A stretch of DNA of 64,000 nucleotides, from contig JASMAS010000069.1 of NCBI GenBank assembly GCA_030754235.1, positions 1 to 64,000 of the forward strand, given 5' to 3'. Made by a program: the position numbers and the translations under genes. This DNA comes from Litorilituus sp. (lineage in GTDB: Bacteria > Pseudomonadota > Gammaproteobacteria > Enterobacterales > Alteromonadaceae). The notes under the pieces are model-generated. The model had not been told where the DNA came from. It saw only the letters and a list, made by a program, of their open reading frames with translations, and made no database searches. Every line of letters starts with the position of its first letter. Position 1 is the first letter of the stretch. Shown here piece after piece: positions 45,218-54,797 of this stretch.

Positions 45218-46342
45218 TTATCTTTGTGATATTGGTGTAACAGTGCGAGGTTCACTACCTGTATAATCAGCACTTGGACGAATAATACGATTATTTAAAC
45301 GTTGCTCCATCACATGTGCAGCCCATCCTGTTAGTCGTGAACAAACAAAAATAGGGGTAAATAATTTGGTAGGAATCCCCATATAGTTATAGGTTGATGC
45401 ATGGAAGAAATCTGCATTACAGAATAGTTTTTTGGTATCCCACATGTACTCCTCACAAGCGACAGAAATGTCATAAAGTGAGGTATCACCATTTTGTTGA
45501 GCGAGTTTTTCAGACCAGGCTTTAATAATAACATTGCGAGGATCTGATGTACGGTAAATAGCATGGCCAAAGCCCATGATTTTTTCTTTACGCGCTAGCA
45601 TACCTGCCATTTGTTCTTTAGCATCTACGGGTGATTTGAACTTTTGGATCATATCCATAGCTGCTTCATTGGCCCCGCCATGTAAAGGCCCACGTAAAGT
45701 ACCAATAGCACCTGTGATACAAGAGAATAGATCAGATAAAGTTGAGGCACAAACACGCGCAGTAAATGTTGAGGCATTAAACTCATGCTCAGCGTATAAA
45801 ATTAATGAGACGTCCATAACTCGTTCATGTTGAACAGAGGGGGTTTCTCCCTTTAATAAGCGTAAAAAATGACCCGCGAGTGAAACTTCGTTACTAGTAC
45901 ACTCTATTTCAACACCCTCATGAGAATATTTATACCAATAACACATGATAGCAGGGAAAGCAGAAAGTAAGCGGTTCGCTGCTTTATTTTGCTCACTAAA
46001 ATCCACTTCTGGTTCAACATTTCCTAAGAAAGAACAACCTGTACGCATCACATCCATTGGATGTGCATTTTTAGGAATAAGTTTTAAGACTTCTTTTAAT
46101 GCGACTGGTAAATCACGCATTGCAAATAAGTCAGCTTTATAAATGGCAAGCTGATCAGCCGTTGGCAGTTCACCATTAAAAAGCAAATAAGCGACCTCTT
46201 CAAAGGTTGCATTATCAGCTAAATCAGCAACGTCATAACCGCAATAGGTTAAACCACTACCTGATTTACCAACAGTACAAAGCGATGTTTCACCAGCACT
46301 TTGACCACGTAATCCTGCACCACCTAATTTTTTATCAACCAT
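45218..46342 (-). CDS. prpC: 2-methylcitrate synthase
   Basis: Condenses propionyl-CoA with oxaloacetate. The 374 residues match PrpC and show citrate-synthase features: GLRGQSAGETSLCTVGKSGSGLTYCGYDV at the start, EHEFNASTFTARVCAST, RGPLHGGANEAAM with a catalytic His, GFGHAIYRTSDPRN, and PTKLFTPIFVCSRLTGWAAH near the end. The short prpC N-terminus and GKSGSGLTYCGY separate it from housekeeping citrate synthase GltA. GAGAGGAAAGGA precedes the ATG. Third gene of the prp operon, 130 bp after prpB. Confidence 0.95.
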   Translation of the reverse strand: MVDKKLGGAGLRGQSAGETSLCTVGKSGSGLTYCGYDVADLADNATFEEVAYLLFNGELPTADQLAIYKADLFAMRDLPVALKEVLKLIPKNAHPMDVMRTGCSFLGNVEPEVDFSEQNKAANRLLSAFPAIMCYWYKYSHEGVEIECTSNEVSLAGHFLRLLKGETPSVQHERVMDVSLILYAEHEFNASTFTARVCASTLSDLFSCITGAIGTLRGPLHGGANEAAMDMIQKFKSPVDAKEQMAGMLARKEKIMGFGHAIYRTSDPRNVIIKAWSEKLAQQNGDTSLYDISVACEEYMWDTKKLFCNADFFHASTYNYMGIPTKLFTPIFVCSRLTGWAAHVMEQRLNNRIIRPSADYTGSEPRTVTPISQR

Positions 46343-46472
46343 GATCCTTTCCTCTCATTTTTGTATATTTTAATGTTATTAATTTATTATAAATTCAAAT
46401 TAATGTGCTGGTTTGTTCTCAAATTAACCTTCACTAAGAAACTAAAATGTCATTTTTATACTTCAAAAAAAA

Positions 46473-47363
46473 TTATTTGTTTTTACCCTCTGCAAACAAT
46501 GAGTCTAACTTTTGCTCGTAATCGTGATAGCCAAGGTAATCATATAAGTCCATACGAGTTTGCATATTATCAATTTCAGCTTTTTGGTCACCATCGGCTA
46601 ACAAGGTTTTATAAACAGACTCTGCTGCTTTATTCATGGCTCTAAATGCCGATAGAGGATAAAGCACCATAGCGCAGCCCCACGCTCCTAACTGCGCTTT
46701 GTTCCAAAGCTCTGTTTGACCAAATTCTGTGATATTAGCTAAAACTGGCACATCAAGCGCCTGAGTAAATGCACGGTAATGCGCTTCTGTTTTAACTGCT
46801 TCGGCGAAAATACCATCAGCACCAGCAGCAACATAAGCTTTAGCACGTTCAAGGGCGGCTTCTAAGCCTTCTTGGGCAAAAGCATCGGTACGCGCCATAA
46901 TAAAAAAATCTTCATCGCTACGTGCATCGACAGCAGCTTTTATACGATCCACCATTTCTTCTGTCGATACAATGGCTTTATTAGGACGATGACCACAACG
47001 TTTTTGCGCTACTTGATCTTCAATATGTACCGCTGCTGCTCCGGCTTTTTCCATATCCTTGATGGTTTTGGCAATATTAAACGCCCCCCCCCACCCCGTA
47101 TCAATATCAACTAATAACGGCAAACTTGACGCTGAAGTGATACGTTGCACATCTGCAACAACATCATTTAATGACGTCATGCCTAAATCAGGTAAGCCAT
47201 AAGAAGCATTGGCGACACCGCCACCTGACAAATAAATAGCCTGATGTCCTAGTTGCTCGGCCATCATGGCACAATAGGCGTTGATTGTACCCACCACTTG
47301 TAATGGCTTATTGTTTACTAATGCTTGGCGAAACTTCGCTCCAGGAGATAATTTTACTGGCAT
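46473..47363 (-). CDS. prpB: 2-methylisocitrate lyase
   Basis: Splits 2-methylisocitrate to pyruvate and succinate, ending the methylcitrate cycle. The 296 residues are standard. The PEP-mutase/isocitrate-lyase fold is seen in [45 protein letters not shown] (catalytic Cys in KRCGH) and [20 protein letters not shown] lies just before the ATG. It follows the GntR regulator gene by 14 bp, so both are certainly cotranscribed. Confidence 0.96.
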   Translation of the reverse strand: MPVKLSPGAKFRQALVNNKPLQVVGTINAYCAMMAEQLGHQAIYLSGGGVANASYGLPDLGMTSLNDVVADVQRITSASSLPLLVDIDTGWGGAFNIAKTIKDMEKAGAAAVHIEDQVAQKRCGHRPNKAIVSTEEMVDRIKAAVDARSDEDFFIMARTDAFAQEGLEAALERAKAYVAAGADGIFAEAVKTEAHYRAFTQALDVPVLANITEFGQTELWNKAQLGAWGCAMVLYPLSAFRAMNKAAESVYKTLLADGDQKAEIDNMQTRMDLYDYLGYHDYEQKLDSLFAEGKNK

Positions 47364-47377
47364 TGGACTTTCCTCTT

Positions 47378-48070
47378 TTAAACGGCTGTGAATTTTTGTT
47401 GTGCAATTTTATTTTCAATATTCTTTCTTGATGCGGCTATATGTCGACGCATCAACATTTCCGCTAATTCTCCATCACGCTCTGCAATGGCTTGTAAAAT
47501 CCTTGAATGCTCGTCAAATGCTCTACTCGCACGGGGGCTATTCATACCAAATTGGCAACGATACATTCTCACTAGGTGATATAGTTGACCACAAATCAAA
47601 TCAATTAACTGCTTGTTATGACTTGCTAAAATGACTTTATAGTGAAAATCTAAGTCGCCTTCCTCTTGATAATAAGCAACACCATCTTTTAGCTCTTGAG
47701 TTTGCCCATGAGTATTGAGCATAGCTTGCATTTGATTAATTTCATCGTCACTTATATTAAGAGCGGCTTGACGACATGCCATACCTTCAAGAGCTTCGCG
47801 AGTTATATACAGTTCAAGTAACCCTTCAATGGTACAATCGACCACTCTAGAGCCAATATTGGCTTTACGTTCAATTAAGTGACACTTTTCTAAACGATTT
47901 AATGCTTCACGAAGCGTAGAGCGACTGATTTGATAACGTTTGGCTAGTTCAGGTTCACTAATTTTACTGCCTGAAGGAATTTTACCTTCAACGATGGCAT
48001 GTTGTATTTGTTCAAATACTTTATCAGTGGTAGTTACCGCAGCCTGCTTTGTTGGGTTTGCTTGGAACAT
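47378..48070 (-). CDS. GntR-family (FadR subfamily) regulator of the prp operon
   Basis: A 230-residue repressor-like protein. A winged helix-turn-helix at about 15-80 contains [28 protein letters not shown]. An FCD ligand domain at about 90-215 contains [30 protein letters not shown] and [27 protein letters not shown]; its His residues would bind a metal and a carboxylate effector. As the first gene of gntR-prpB-prpC-acnD-prpF it most likely controls the operon and itself, with a methylcitrate-pathway acid as inducer. Two TTGTCGACAA palindromes lie 42 and 114 bp upstream. Confidence 0.9.
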   Translation of the reverse strand: MFQANPTKQAAVTTTDKVFEQIQHAIVEGKIPSGSKISEPELAKRYQISRSTLREALNRLEKCHLIERKANIGSRVVDCTIEGLLELYITREALEGMACRQAALNISDDEINQMQAMLNTHGQTQELKDGVAYYQEEGDLDFHYKVILASHNKQLIDLICGQLYHLVRMYRCQFGMNSPRASRAFDEHSRILQAIAERDGELAEMLMRRHIAASRKNIENKIAQQKFTAV

Positions 48071-48112
48071 AAAATGCCAACCTTATTTTAGATTTTTAAT
48101 CAAGACGACACA

Positions 48113-48122
48113 TTGTCGACAA
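48113..48122. promoter_or_regulatory. Operator candidate 1 for the GntR regulator
   Basis: Perfect palindrome TTGTCGACAA just downstream of the predicted promoter of the prp operon. It is the same sequence as the box at 48184-48195, with centres 72 bp apart. Confidence 0.7.
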
Positions 48123-48140
48123 ATATTTTGTCTAAAATCA

Positions 48141-48168
48141 ATAATAGCGGTTTATTTTTGTTTTGCAA
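48141..48168 (-). promoter_or_regulatory. Putative promoter of the prp operon
   Basis: On the minus strand, -35 TTGCAA (48163-48168) and -10 TATTAT (48141-48146) have a 16-bp spacer. It lies between the two palindromic boxes, so bound regulator could block or loop it. Confidence 0.55.
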
Positions 48169-48183
48169 GTAAATATAGAACTT

Positions 48184-48195
48184 ATTGTCGACAAT
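48184..48195. promoter_or_regulatory. Operator candidate 2 for the GntR regulator
   Basis: ATTGTCGACAAT, a perfect 12-bp palindrome upstream of the predicted -35. Weaker relatives, TTGTCTAAAA at 48128-48137 and TTTTAGACAA at 48213-48222, lie nearby. Confidence 0.7.
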
Positions 48196-48226
48196 CCTCG
48201 CGTCAGACTTTATTTTAGACAACAAA

Positions 48227-48262
48227 AAAGCCCACGCAATAAAAATTTATTGCGTGGGCTTT
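48227..48262 (-). terminator. Terminator of the tRNA-Ala/Glu operon
   Basis: AAAGCCCACGCAATAAA and TTTATTGCGTGGGCTTT form a perfect 17-bp stem with a 2-base loop. On the minus strand TTTGTTG follows. It lies downstream of the last tRNA-Glu and upstream of the prp control region. Confidence 0.88.
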
Positions 48263-48299
48263 CTATACTTCACTTTTGTACACTTTATTGAGAATAAAG

Positions 48300-48375
48300 T
48301 GGCATCCCTAAGGGGATTCGAACCCCTGTTACCGCCGTGAAAGGGCGGTGTCCTAGGCCTCTAGACGATAGGGAC
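48300..48375 (-). tRNA. tRNA-Glu (anticodon TTC), copy 3
   Basis: A 76-base cloverleaf with CCA encoded (48300-48302). The anticodon arm CCGCCCTTTCACGGCGG has loop CTTTCAC with TTC, and the T-arm reads AGGGGTTCGAATCCCCT. Identical in sequence to the two other copies. It is last in the tRNA operon, just before the terminator. Confidence 0.97.
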
Positions 48376-48564
48376 ACAATACTTGCAAGCAAGATTTACT
48401 ATCTACCAGATCACTCTGATGATTTAATTGATTAATAGCTAATCATAGATCAGATATTAAAAAACTAAAACTCTAAACTCTTATTTCAGTTATTTAATAA
48501 TAACTCCAGCATAAGATAACTACTTCACTTTTATCTGCACTTAACCTCTACAAAAGAAGATAAG

Positions 48565-48640
48565 TGGCATCCCTAAGGGGATTCGAACCCCTGTTACCGC
48601 CGTGAAAGGGCGGTGTCCTAGGCCTCTAGACGATAGGGAC
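48565..48640 (-). tRNA. tRNA-Glu (anticodon TTC), copy 2
   Basis: Identical 76-base sequence to the copies at 48300 and 48740, with CCA encoded. A 189-bp spacer separates it from copy 3 and a 99-bp spacer from copy 1; the spacers are not alike. Confidence 0.97.
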
Positions 48641-48739
48641 ACTAAGAATGGCTAACACCAATCAAACATTTCTTATTGTTTTATAAGTATAAGTAAACTT
48701 ATTAATTTTTACCTTTAATACAAAGGTAAAAAAAATAGC

Positions 48740-48815
48740 TGGCATCCCTAAGGGGATTCGAACCCCTGTTACCGCCGTGAAAGGGCGGTGTCCTAGGCCT
48801 CTAGACGATAGGGAC
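48740..48815 (-). tRNA. tRNA-Glu (anticodon TTC), copy 1
   Basis: The first of three identical tRNA-Glu genes in transcription order, 78 bp after tRNA-Ala. CCA is encoded. The acceptor starts GTCCCTA, and the anticodon loop carries TTC. Confidence 0.97.
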
Positions 48816-48893
48816 ACAAAATCAGTAACACTGATTAAACTATCTATTTGCTGAAAAATAACACCTAAATGATAATTTACAACAAACCTAATT

Positions 48894-48969
48894 TGGTGGA
48901 GCTATGCGGGATCGAACCGCAGACCTCTTCGCTGCCAGCGAAGCGCTCTCCCAGCTGAGCTATAGCCCC
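48894..48969 (-). tRNA. tRNA-Ala (anticodon GGC)
   Basis: A 76-base cloverleaf with acceptor GGGGCTA/TAGCTCC, discriminator A and CCA encoded (48894-48896). The anticodon arm CTTCGCTGGCAGCGAAG has loop CTGGCAG with GGC. First gene of the Ala-Glu-Glu-Glu operon. Confidence 0.97.
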
Positions 48970-49090
48970 GCTCTTATCAAGCAACACATTAAATAACTGG
49001 CCTAATAGCTACATAATGTGCTCTCCCCTAATAACTTAAGAGAAGAAGATGTTTCCAACTTGTTTTGAACACTTGCTGAAAACGAGGCGC

Positions 49091-49119
49091 ATTCTAAGCA
49101 GCAGCCATAAAAGTGTCAA
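49091..49119 (-). promoter_or_regulatory. Promoter of the tRNA-Ala/Glu operon
   Basis: On the minus strand, consensus -35 TTGACA (49114-49119), a 17-bp spacer and -10 TAGAAT (49091-49096). A GC-rich discriminator GCGCCTCG follows directly, as at stringently controlled promoters. The next bases TTTTCAGCAAGTG match those downstream of the tRNA-Ser promoter. Confidence 0.85.
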
Positions 49120-49359
49120 CACTTATTTTAAAAAAAAGCGTAAAAATATAAAAAAACCTTACCGAATGATTACTAATACTACAACTTGCTTGTTTTTTAC
49201 CTAAGTGCTTGTTTGTGGTGTACAAATTATGAGCTTTTGATGTTGGTGATGCAATAACAATTAATAAAAAAGCTCTATGCGTATTAAGCTACTTTATTTT
49301 TTGCTAATTAATAGGTAAGGTTTAATTATGACGTAATAGAGTATATTAAAATACTAAAA
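49120..49359. other. Intergenic region upstream of the YvcK-like gene
   Basis: About 240 bp of AT-rich sequence with no gene. It must carry the promoter of the YvcK-like gene; no operator was recognised. Confidence 0.45.
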
Positions 49360-50265
49360 ATGCAGTTAAAAGAATTAAACATTGTTGCCATTGGCGGCGG
49401 TCATGGCTTAGGTCGAGTGTTATCGACTCTCTCCTTTATGGCCGATAGACTCACAGGTATAGTCACCACCACAGATAATGGCGGTTCTACGGGTAAATTA
49501 AGAAAAAGAAGTAGCTCCATTGCTTGGGGTGATTTAAGAAACTGTTTAACCGAGCTTGTTGATAAAGATTCGGTTGGTAATAAATTATTTAACTTTCGCT
49601 TTGATGGTGATGACGAGTTAGGCGGGCATAATCTAGGCAACCTTATCTTATATGGTTTAGGGAAAGTACAATCAAGACCTCTTGACTCTATCAAGCTAGT
49701 TCGACGTATGTTACGTGTTAAAACACAGGTGTTACCTATGTCAGAAACCCCTACAGATTTAATAGCGTTTTATCCTCAAGGACGTTGCCGAGTAGGAGAA
49801 CTCTCTGTTGATGAAATGCCGATAATACCGAAAAACTTAATGCTAGCACCTTTAGTTAAGTCTATAACGCCTTGCATTGAAGCAATTAACAAAGCCGATT
49901 TAATTATTTTGGGGCCAGGTAGTTTTCTTACCAGCATTATTCCTCCACTTTTAGTGAGAGATATTAGTAATGCCCTCGCGGAAAAAAAAGGACACTGTGT
50001 CTTTATAGATAATATTGTTGCAGAACAAAGCCCTGCGGCGCAATTATCAATTGATGAAAAACTAGAGTGGATAGAAGAAAATATAGGTTGCTTGCCCATT
50101 GATAGTATTATCTGCCAAGATCCAATGACGACTTCCACTAAGGTTGATATTATTTGTCGAGATCTAAGTCACAGTAAAGTGCCTCACCATCACGACAAAC
50201 AAAAACTCATTAGCGCGTTAGAAGACTGTTTAAAAAGCATCAATTTTGTCAAAAAAACAGCTTAG
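49360..50265 (+). CDS. yvcK: YvcK/YbhK-like protein (CofD-like fold)
   Basis: A 301-residue cytosolic protein of the family of B. subtilis YvcK and E. coli YbhK. Motifs: AIGGGHGLGRVL near 11-22, TTTDNGGSTGKLRK near 36-49, AWGDLRNCL, GHNLGNLILYGL and LGPGSFLTSIIPPLL near 187-201. Relatives bind UDP-sugars and affect cell-wall or gluconeogenic growth; the function in gammaproteobacteria is not settled. There is no clear ribosome site (AT-rich before the ATG). It is convergent with dcd, with only a base or so between the two stops. Confidence 0.92.
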   Translation: MQLKELNIVAIGGGHGLGRVLSTLSFMADRLTGIVTTTDNGGSTGKLRKRSSSIAWGDLRNCLTELVDKDSVGNKLFNFRFDGDDELGGHNLGNLILYGLGKVQSRPLDSIKLVRRMLRVKTQVLPMSETPTDLIAFYPQGRCRVGELSVDEMPIIPKNLMLAPLVKSITPCIEAINKADLIILGPGSFLTSIIPPLLVRDISNALAEKKGHCVFIDNIVAEQSPAAQLSIDEKLEWIEENIGCLPIDSIICQDPMTTSTKVDIICRDLSHSKVPHHHDKQKLISALEDCLKSINFVKKTA

Positions 50266-50266
50266 C

Positions 50267-50863
50267 TTAATTGGCTGAGCTATCATCTTGGCTAATACGA
50301 CTTGCCACTGCACCTTTTTGATCTTTATATTTTGCATCTTGCCTTTTATTGTAAGGACGCTCTGCACTGGAAGACATTGTTTCAAAATTTAAGGCTGCAA
50401 TCTTCATTTTAGGGCGAAGGGCTAATGGCAATTTACCACTGTTATAAAACTCTAAAACAATTTGTCCTGACCAACCTGGATCAATACGGTGGGCAGTTAC
50501 ATGAACCATTAATCCTAATCGAGCTAACGATGAACGACCATCAAGCCAACCAACAATATCGTCAGGTAAAGTCACAGACTCATAAGTAACAGCTAAGGCG
50601 AGCTCACCTGGGTGTAAGAAAAAAGCATCGCCATCTTCGATAAAAATTTCTTCACTCATTACTGAATTCATCGCCTGTTGAACTTCTTCTTTGGGCCCAC
50701 TCAAGTCAATAAATGGTGCCGTGTGATCTTGAAAGACTCGAAATTCATTACCTAAACGAATATCGACACTCACTCCCGAAATCATTGTACTGTCAGGCTT
50801 TGGTGTAATAATGATTTTTTCATCATTAAGGTAACATTCAATATCTTTATCACATAATCTCAT
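50267..50863 (-). CDS. dcd: dCTP deaminase
   Basis: Deaminates dCTP to dUTP, the main source of dTTP precursors in gammaproteobacteria. From the chosen ATG there are 198 residues, near E. coli Dcd (193), starting [12 protein letters not shown] as in relatives; the frame extends to 50893 but that start is unsupported. Conserved Dx[51 protein letters not shown] with catalytic Glu in VLEFYNSG, and [11 protein letters not shown] are present. It starts 10 bp after the apbC stop, so the two are cotranscribed. Weak ribosome site. Confidence 0.95.
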   Translation of the reverse strand: MRLCDKDIECYLNDEKIIITPKPDSTMISGVSVDIRLGNEFRVFQDHTAPFIDLSGPKEEVQQAMNSVMSEEIFIEDGDAFFLHPGELALAVTYESVTLPDDIVGWLDGRSSLARLGLMVHVTAHRIDPGWSGQIVLEFYNSGKLPLALRPKMKIAALNFETMSSSAERPYNKRQDAKYKDQKGAVASRISQDDSSAN

Positions 50864-50873
50864 AATTTGATTT

Positions 50874-52004
50874 CTACTTATTTTCAATATCAATAGTGGC
50901 AGTTAAAGGGCTGCGAGGGTCTAGCTGAAAAAATAGTTGGCCAGCAAGGTTACGCGCTATTCTACGGTACAAACTAGCTATTTCGCCAGTGCTATTTTCA
51001 ATGATATCTGATTGTCCAAAATCAGCATCTTGGCGAATATGAATATTCAAGGGTAATTTTCCAAGTAATTCAATATTTTTTGCTTTCGACATCTGCTCTC
51101 CACCTGCTTGACCAAATATGTGGCTATGATGGCCACAGCTCTCACATTGGTGATAACTCATGTTTTCAATCACGCCCAATACAGGTACGTTGACTTTATC
51201 AAACATAGCAATACCCTTTATGGCATCATCTAATGCTATATCTTGTGGTGTCGTGACAATAACAGCAGCAGCAACCGGTACCTTTTGTGCCAAAGTTAAT
51301 TGAATATCCCCAGTACCTGGGGGCATATCAATAAATAAATAATCTAATTCCGGCCAAGCCGTTTCATTAAGTAACTGATTAAAGGCTGAGCTGGCCATAG
51401 GGCCTCGCCATACCGTAGCATCTTCTTCACCGACTAAAAAACCTATCGACATAGCTTTAAGACCATGTGCATTGAGTGGGGTCATTAATTTTCCATCAAC
51501 AGAGCTAGGGGTTTGTCCTTTTAAACCTAACAGCGTCGGAATAGAAGGACCATAAATATCCGCATCTAACACCCCTACTGTTGCACCTTCAGCCATCAAG
51601 GCATAAGCAAGATTTACCGCGGTGGTTGACTTACCCACACCACCTTTTCCTGAGGCAACAGCGATAATGTTTTTGACTTTATTTTGACTACCCGTTAACG
51701 AAAATGCTCTAACATGATTAATTTTTGTTTGCACATTAAAAATGATTTTTTGTGCTAATGTTTGTGTCAAACTATTAGCTAATATATCAAGCTCACCCGC
51801 GCAAGGAAAAGGCATAATCACATCAATTTCTATCGCTTTTTTCTGCTCTATAGAAAAATTAAGTGATGCAGCTATTACCCCTTGCTGGAAAAGTGTTGAG
51901 CGATAGTTATTTAAGGATTCTGTGATAACTTGTACCAAATCAGAATCAGTCAGACTTGCATCAGCAGTGTTTTGTGCTTTTTTTGAGAAAATTTTACCGA
52001 ACAT
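50874..52004 (-). CDS. apbC: Iron-sulfur cluster carrier ApbC/Mrp
   Basis: A P-loop NTPase that carries 4Fe-4S clusters to apoproteins. From the ATG at 52004 (GGAT seven bases upstream) the protein has 376 residues; the frame begins six codons earlier at 52022. It has an N-terminal MIP18-like domain and a deviant Walker [13 protein letters not shown] near residue 116. [29 protein letters not shown] and CESCGHH, whose CXXC binds the cluster, follow. It is upstream of dcd and diverges from metG with 89 bp between the start codons. apbC-metG divergence is also seen in E. coli. Confidence 0.94.
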   Translation of the reverse strand: MFGKIFSKKAQNTADASLTDSDLVQVITESLNNYRSTLFQQGVIAASLNFSIEQKKAIEIDVIMPFPCAGELDILANSLTQTLAQKIIFNVQTKINHVRAFSLTGSQNKVKNIIAVASGKGGVGKSTTAVNLAYALMAEGATVGVLDADIYGPSIPTLLGLKGQTPSSVDGKLMTPLNAHGLKAMSIGFLVGEEDATVWRGPMASSAFNQLLNETAWPELDYLFIDMPPGTGDIQLTLAQKVPVAAAVIVTTPQDIALDDAIKGIAMFDKVNVPVLGVIENMSYHQCESCGHHSHIFGQAGGEQMSKAKNIELLGKLPLNIHIRQDADFGQSDIIENSTGEIASLYRRIARNLAGQLFFQLDPRSPLTATIDIENK

Positions 52005-52093
52005 ACCGACTATCCATGGCATTAATTATTTGAGTATAAACGCTAAATTCTGTACTATTGCAGCCATTATTACCATCAAAACATTTATTTTTT

Positions 52094-54214
52094 ATGTCAA
52101 CTGAAATTTCTTCGAATTCATCATCACAAAAACGTAAAATATTAGTCACTTGTGCACTACCTTACGCTAATGGTTCCATACACTTAGGTCACCTGCTTGA
52201 GCATATTCAAACAGATATTTGGGTACGCTTTCAGCGTATGCGTGGTCATGAAACCTATTTTGTTTGTGCTGATGATGCCCATGGCACACCTATTATGCTT
52301 AAAGCGCAAGAGTTAGGCATAACACCTGAAGAAATGATTAATGCCGTGCGTGAAGAACATATGGCAGATTTTAACGATTTTTATATCAGTTTTGATAACT
52401 ATCACTCAACACACAGTGATGAAAATAAAGCATTTGCCAGTGAGATATACAATCGTTTACATGCTAGTGGCCATATAAAAACACGTATTATTTCCCAACT
52501 CTTTGATCCAGAAAAAGAAATGTTCTTACCCGATCGTTTTGTTAAAGGTACCTGCCCAAAATGTAAAGAAGAAGATCAAAATGGCGATAGTTGTGATAGC
52601 TGTGGTGCAACCTATTCTCCAACAGAGGTTTTAAACCCTCGTTCTGTAGTTTCTGGTGCCACGCCTATTTTAAAAGATTCAGAGCATTATTTCTTTGATT
52701 TACCTGCTTTTGAACAAATGTTAAAAGACTGGACTCGCAGTGGCGCGCTACAAGAAGAAATGGCAAATAAACTTGCTGAGTGGTTTGACCAAGGCTTAAA
52801 GCAGTGGGACATCAGCCGTGACGCACCTTATTTTGGTTTTGAAATTCCAAACGCACCAGGCAAGTTTTTCTATGTTTGGTTAGATGCACCGATCGGCTAT
52901 ATGGGGAGTTTTAAAAACCTATGTAATAAAAACAGCGCTATTGATTTTGATAGTTTTTGGAACGAAAATTCTGATGCTGAACTTTATCACTTTATCGGTA
53001 AAGACATCATTTACTTCCACAGTTTATTTTGGCCTGCAATGCTAGAGGGGGCGGGCTATAGAAAACCAACGTCTGTTTATGCCCATGGTTTTGTCACCGT
53101 AAATGGTGCCAAAATGTCTAAATCTAAAGGCACTTTTATCAAGGGACGTACTTATCTAGACCACTTAAACCCGGAATATTTACGTTATTACTACGCAGCC
53201 AAACTTACCCATCGTATTGATGATTTAGATTTAAACCTAGAAGACTTTGCTCAGCGTGTTAATTCTGACTTAGTAGGCAAAGTGGTTAATATTGCCTCAC
53301 GTTGTGCAAGTTTTATTACTAAACGCTTCGATGGCATGTTATCAACAAATATTGATGATCAAGCCCTCGCTAATGAAGTAATGAATGCTGGAGACAGTAT
53401 TGCAGCCTTATATGAAAGTCGAGATTTTGGCCGTGCAATGCGTGAAATTATGGCATTGGCGGATAAGGTTAACGAATACATTGCTGTTAAAGAACCTTGG
53501 CAGTTAATTAAAAATGAAAGCAAACAACAAGAAGTGCAAGACATTTGTTCATTAGGAATCAATATGTTCCGCACCTTAATGATTTACCTTAAACCAGTAT
53601 TACCAGTGCTGGCCGATAGTACGTCGGCATTTTTAAATGACGAACTTATCTGGGAAGGTCACAAAACGTTACTCAAAGATCATAAAATCAATAAGTTCAA
53701 AGCCCTATTGCAACGTGTTGATATGGATAAAATCAATGCGATGACTGAAGCATCTAAAGAAAGCTTAACAACAAATACAGTTAAAGAAGAAAAGCCTGCC
53801 AAAAAGAAATCGAAAAAAATAAAGGTAGATGATAATAGTGCCGCCCTTGCCGACCCACTAGGCATAGATCCTATCAGTGAAGAAATACAATTTGATGATT
53901 TTGCCAAAATTGATTTGCGTATTGCTAAAATTATCAATGCCGAGCATGTTGAAAAAGCTGATAAGTTACTTAAGTTAACTTTAGCACTTGATGAACTAGG
54001 CGAAGAAACTCGCCAAGTATTTGCTGGCATCAAATCAGCTTATCAGCCTGAAGCACTTATTGGTAAACATACCGTCATGGTGGCTAATTTAGCACCTCGT
54101 AAAATGCGCTTTGGTTTGTCTGAAGGTATGGTATTAGCCGCAGGTCCTGGCGGCGAAGATTTATGGATATTGAACCCTGAACAAGGTGCTAAAGCGGGTA
54201 TGAGAGTTAAATAA
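52094..54214 (+). CDS. metG: Methionyl-tRNA synthetase
   Basis: Charges tRNA-Met. The ATG at 52094 gives 706 residues, starting just before the Rossmann domain; a TTG 12 codons earlier is open but unsupported. Motifs: [17 protein letters not shown] (HIGH variant HLGH), four zinc cysteines in [18 protein letters not shown], and KMSKSKGTF. After a lysine-rich linker a C-terminal EMAP-type tRNA-binding domain begins [20 protein letters not shown], giving the dimeric long form. A strong terminator follows at 54242. No good ribosome site is visible. Confidence 0.95.
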   Translation: MSTEISSNSSSQKRKILVTCALPYANGSIHLGHLLEHIQTDIWVRFQRMRGHETYFVCADDAHGTPIMLKAQELGITPEEMINAVREEHMADFNDFYISFDNYHSTHSDENKAFASEIYNRLHASGHIKTRIISQLFDPEKEMFLPDRFVKGTCPKCKEEDQNGDSCDSCGATYSPTEVLNPRSVVSGATPILKDSEHYFFDLPAFEQMLKDWTRSGALQEEMANKLAEWFDQGLKQWDISRDAPYFGFEIPNAPGKFFYVWLDAPIGYMGSFKNLCNKNSAIDFDSFWNENSDAELYHFIGKDIIYFHSLFWPAMLEGAGYRKPTSVYAHGFVTVNGAKMSKSKGTFIKGRTYLDHLNPEYLRYYYAAKLTHRIDDLDLNLEDFAQRVNSDLVGKVVNIASRCASFITKRFDGMLSTNIDDQALANEVMNAGDSIAALYESRDFGRAMREIMALADKVNEYIAVKEPWQLIKNESKQQEVQDICSLGINMFRTLMIYLKPVLPVLADSTSAFLNDELIWEGHKTLLKDHKINKFKALLQRVDMDKINAMTEASKESLTTNTVKEEKPAKKKSKKIKVDDNSAALADPLGIDPISEEIQFDDFAKIDLRIAKIINAEHVEKADKLLKLTLALDELGEETRQVFAGIKSAYQPEALIGKHTVMVANLAPRKMRFGLSEGMVLAAGPGGEDLWILNPEQGAKAGMRVK

Positions 54215-54241
54215 CGCCGATTATCGTCATATTCATAAAAC

Positions 54242-54283
54242 AAAAAGAAAGGTTAACGATAACGCGAAACCTTTCTTTTTTTT
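54242..54283 (+). terminator. Terminator of metG
   Basis: AAAAAGAAAGGTT pairs with AACCTTTCTTTTT and is followed by more T. It lies 28 bp after the metG stop. Confidence 0.85.
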
Positions 54284-54363
54284 ATTTATAAACAAGGTGT
54301 TAATCTATTAAGGCACACAAAGCAACCATGCTTTATTCAGGGATAATTTAACCGAGTTAAACT

Positions 54364-54789
54364 ATGATATTTTTAAAATATACGGCTCTTTTATTGATTC
54401 TAACACTTTCTGCTTGCAGTAATCTTTACTTTGTTTCCACCAATTTAGATAAAGACAATTTTCACCAATACTTCTCAGCCTCTGCTGTGAAGATGTATAA
54501 ACATGAGCGCGATATAGCGGTTAAACATCAATTTATCGGGCCTGTTGAAGGTCAAGATTGTCAGGAAAAGCCGCATCATGCGGCACCTGATAAAATAATA
54601 GCTAGAACACAAGCCAGACAACAAGCTTACTTATTGCAGGCCAACGGCATTGTTTTTACTGCTTGTGCGGAGTTAACACCAGAAGAGTTATCAAAACACA
54701 ATCGTACTAATGACGCTAGGCAATGCCATGCCATCACCATATGCTATGGTAAAGCATATGTTGTTGAAACCAAAAAAAAGGTTAAATAA
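54364..54789 (+). CDS. rcsF: RcsF-like outer-membrane lipoprotein
   Basis: A 141-residue lipoprotein with lipobox LSAC (Cys18). Four cysteines (66, 101, 121, 127) follow the RcsF pattern, which in E. coli forms two crossed disulfides. The surrounding GQDCQ, ANGIVFTACAEL and CHAITICYGKAYVV match the E. coli core. RcsF senses envelope stress and signals to the Rcs phosphorelay; no rcs genes lie in this window. It is adjacent to trmO, eight bases before its start, the E. coli neighbourhood, which supports the call. Confidence 0.82.
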   Translation: MIFLKYTALLLILTLSACSNLYFVSTNLDKDNFHQYFSASAVKMYKHERDIAVKHQFIGPVEGQDCQEKPHHAAPDKIIARTQARQQAYLLQANGIVFTACAELTPEELSKHNRTNDARQCHAITICYGKAYVVETKKKVK

Positions 54790-54797
54790 CTCCAACA

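Noticed and set aside
48300-48815. Three near-identical 76-base repeats resembling a repeat array
   Set aside because: They are tRNA-Glu genes with full cloverleaf and CCA. The spacers differ in length, so this is not a CRISPR array.
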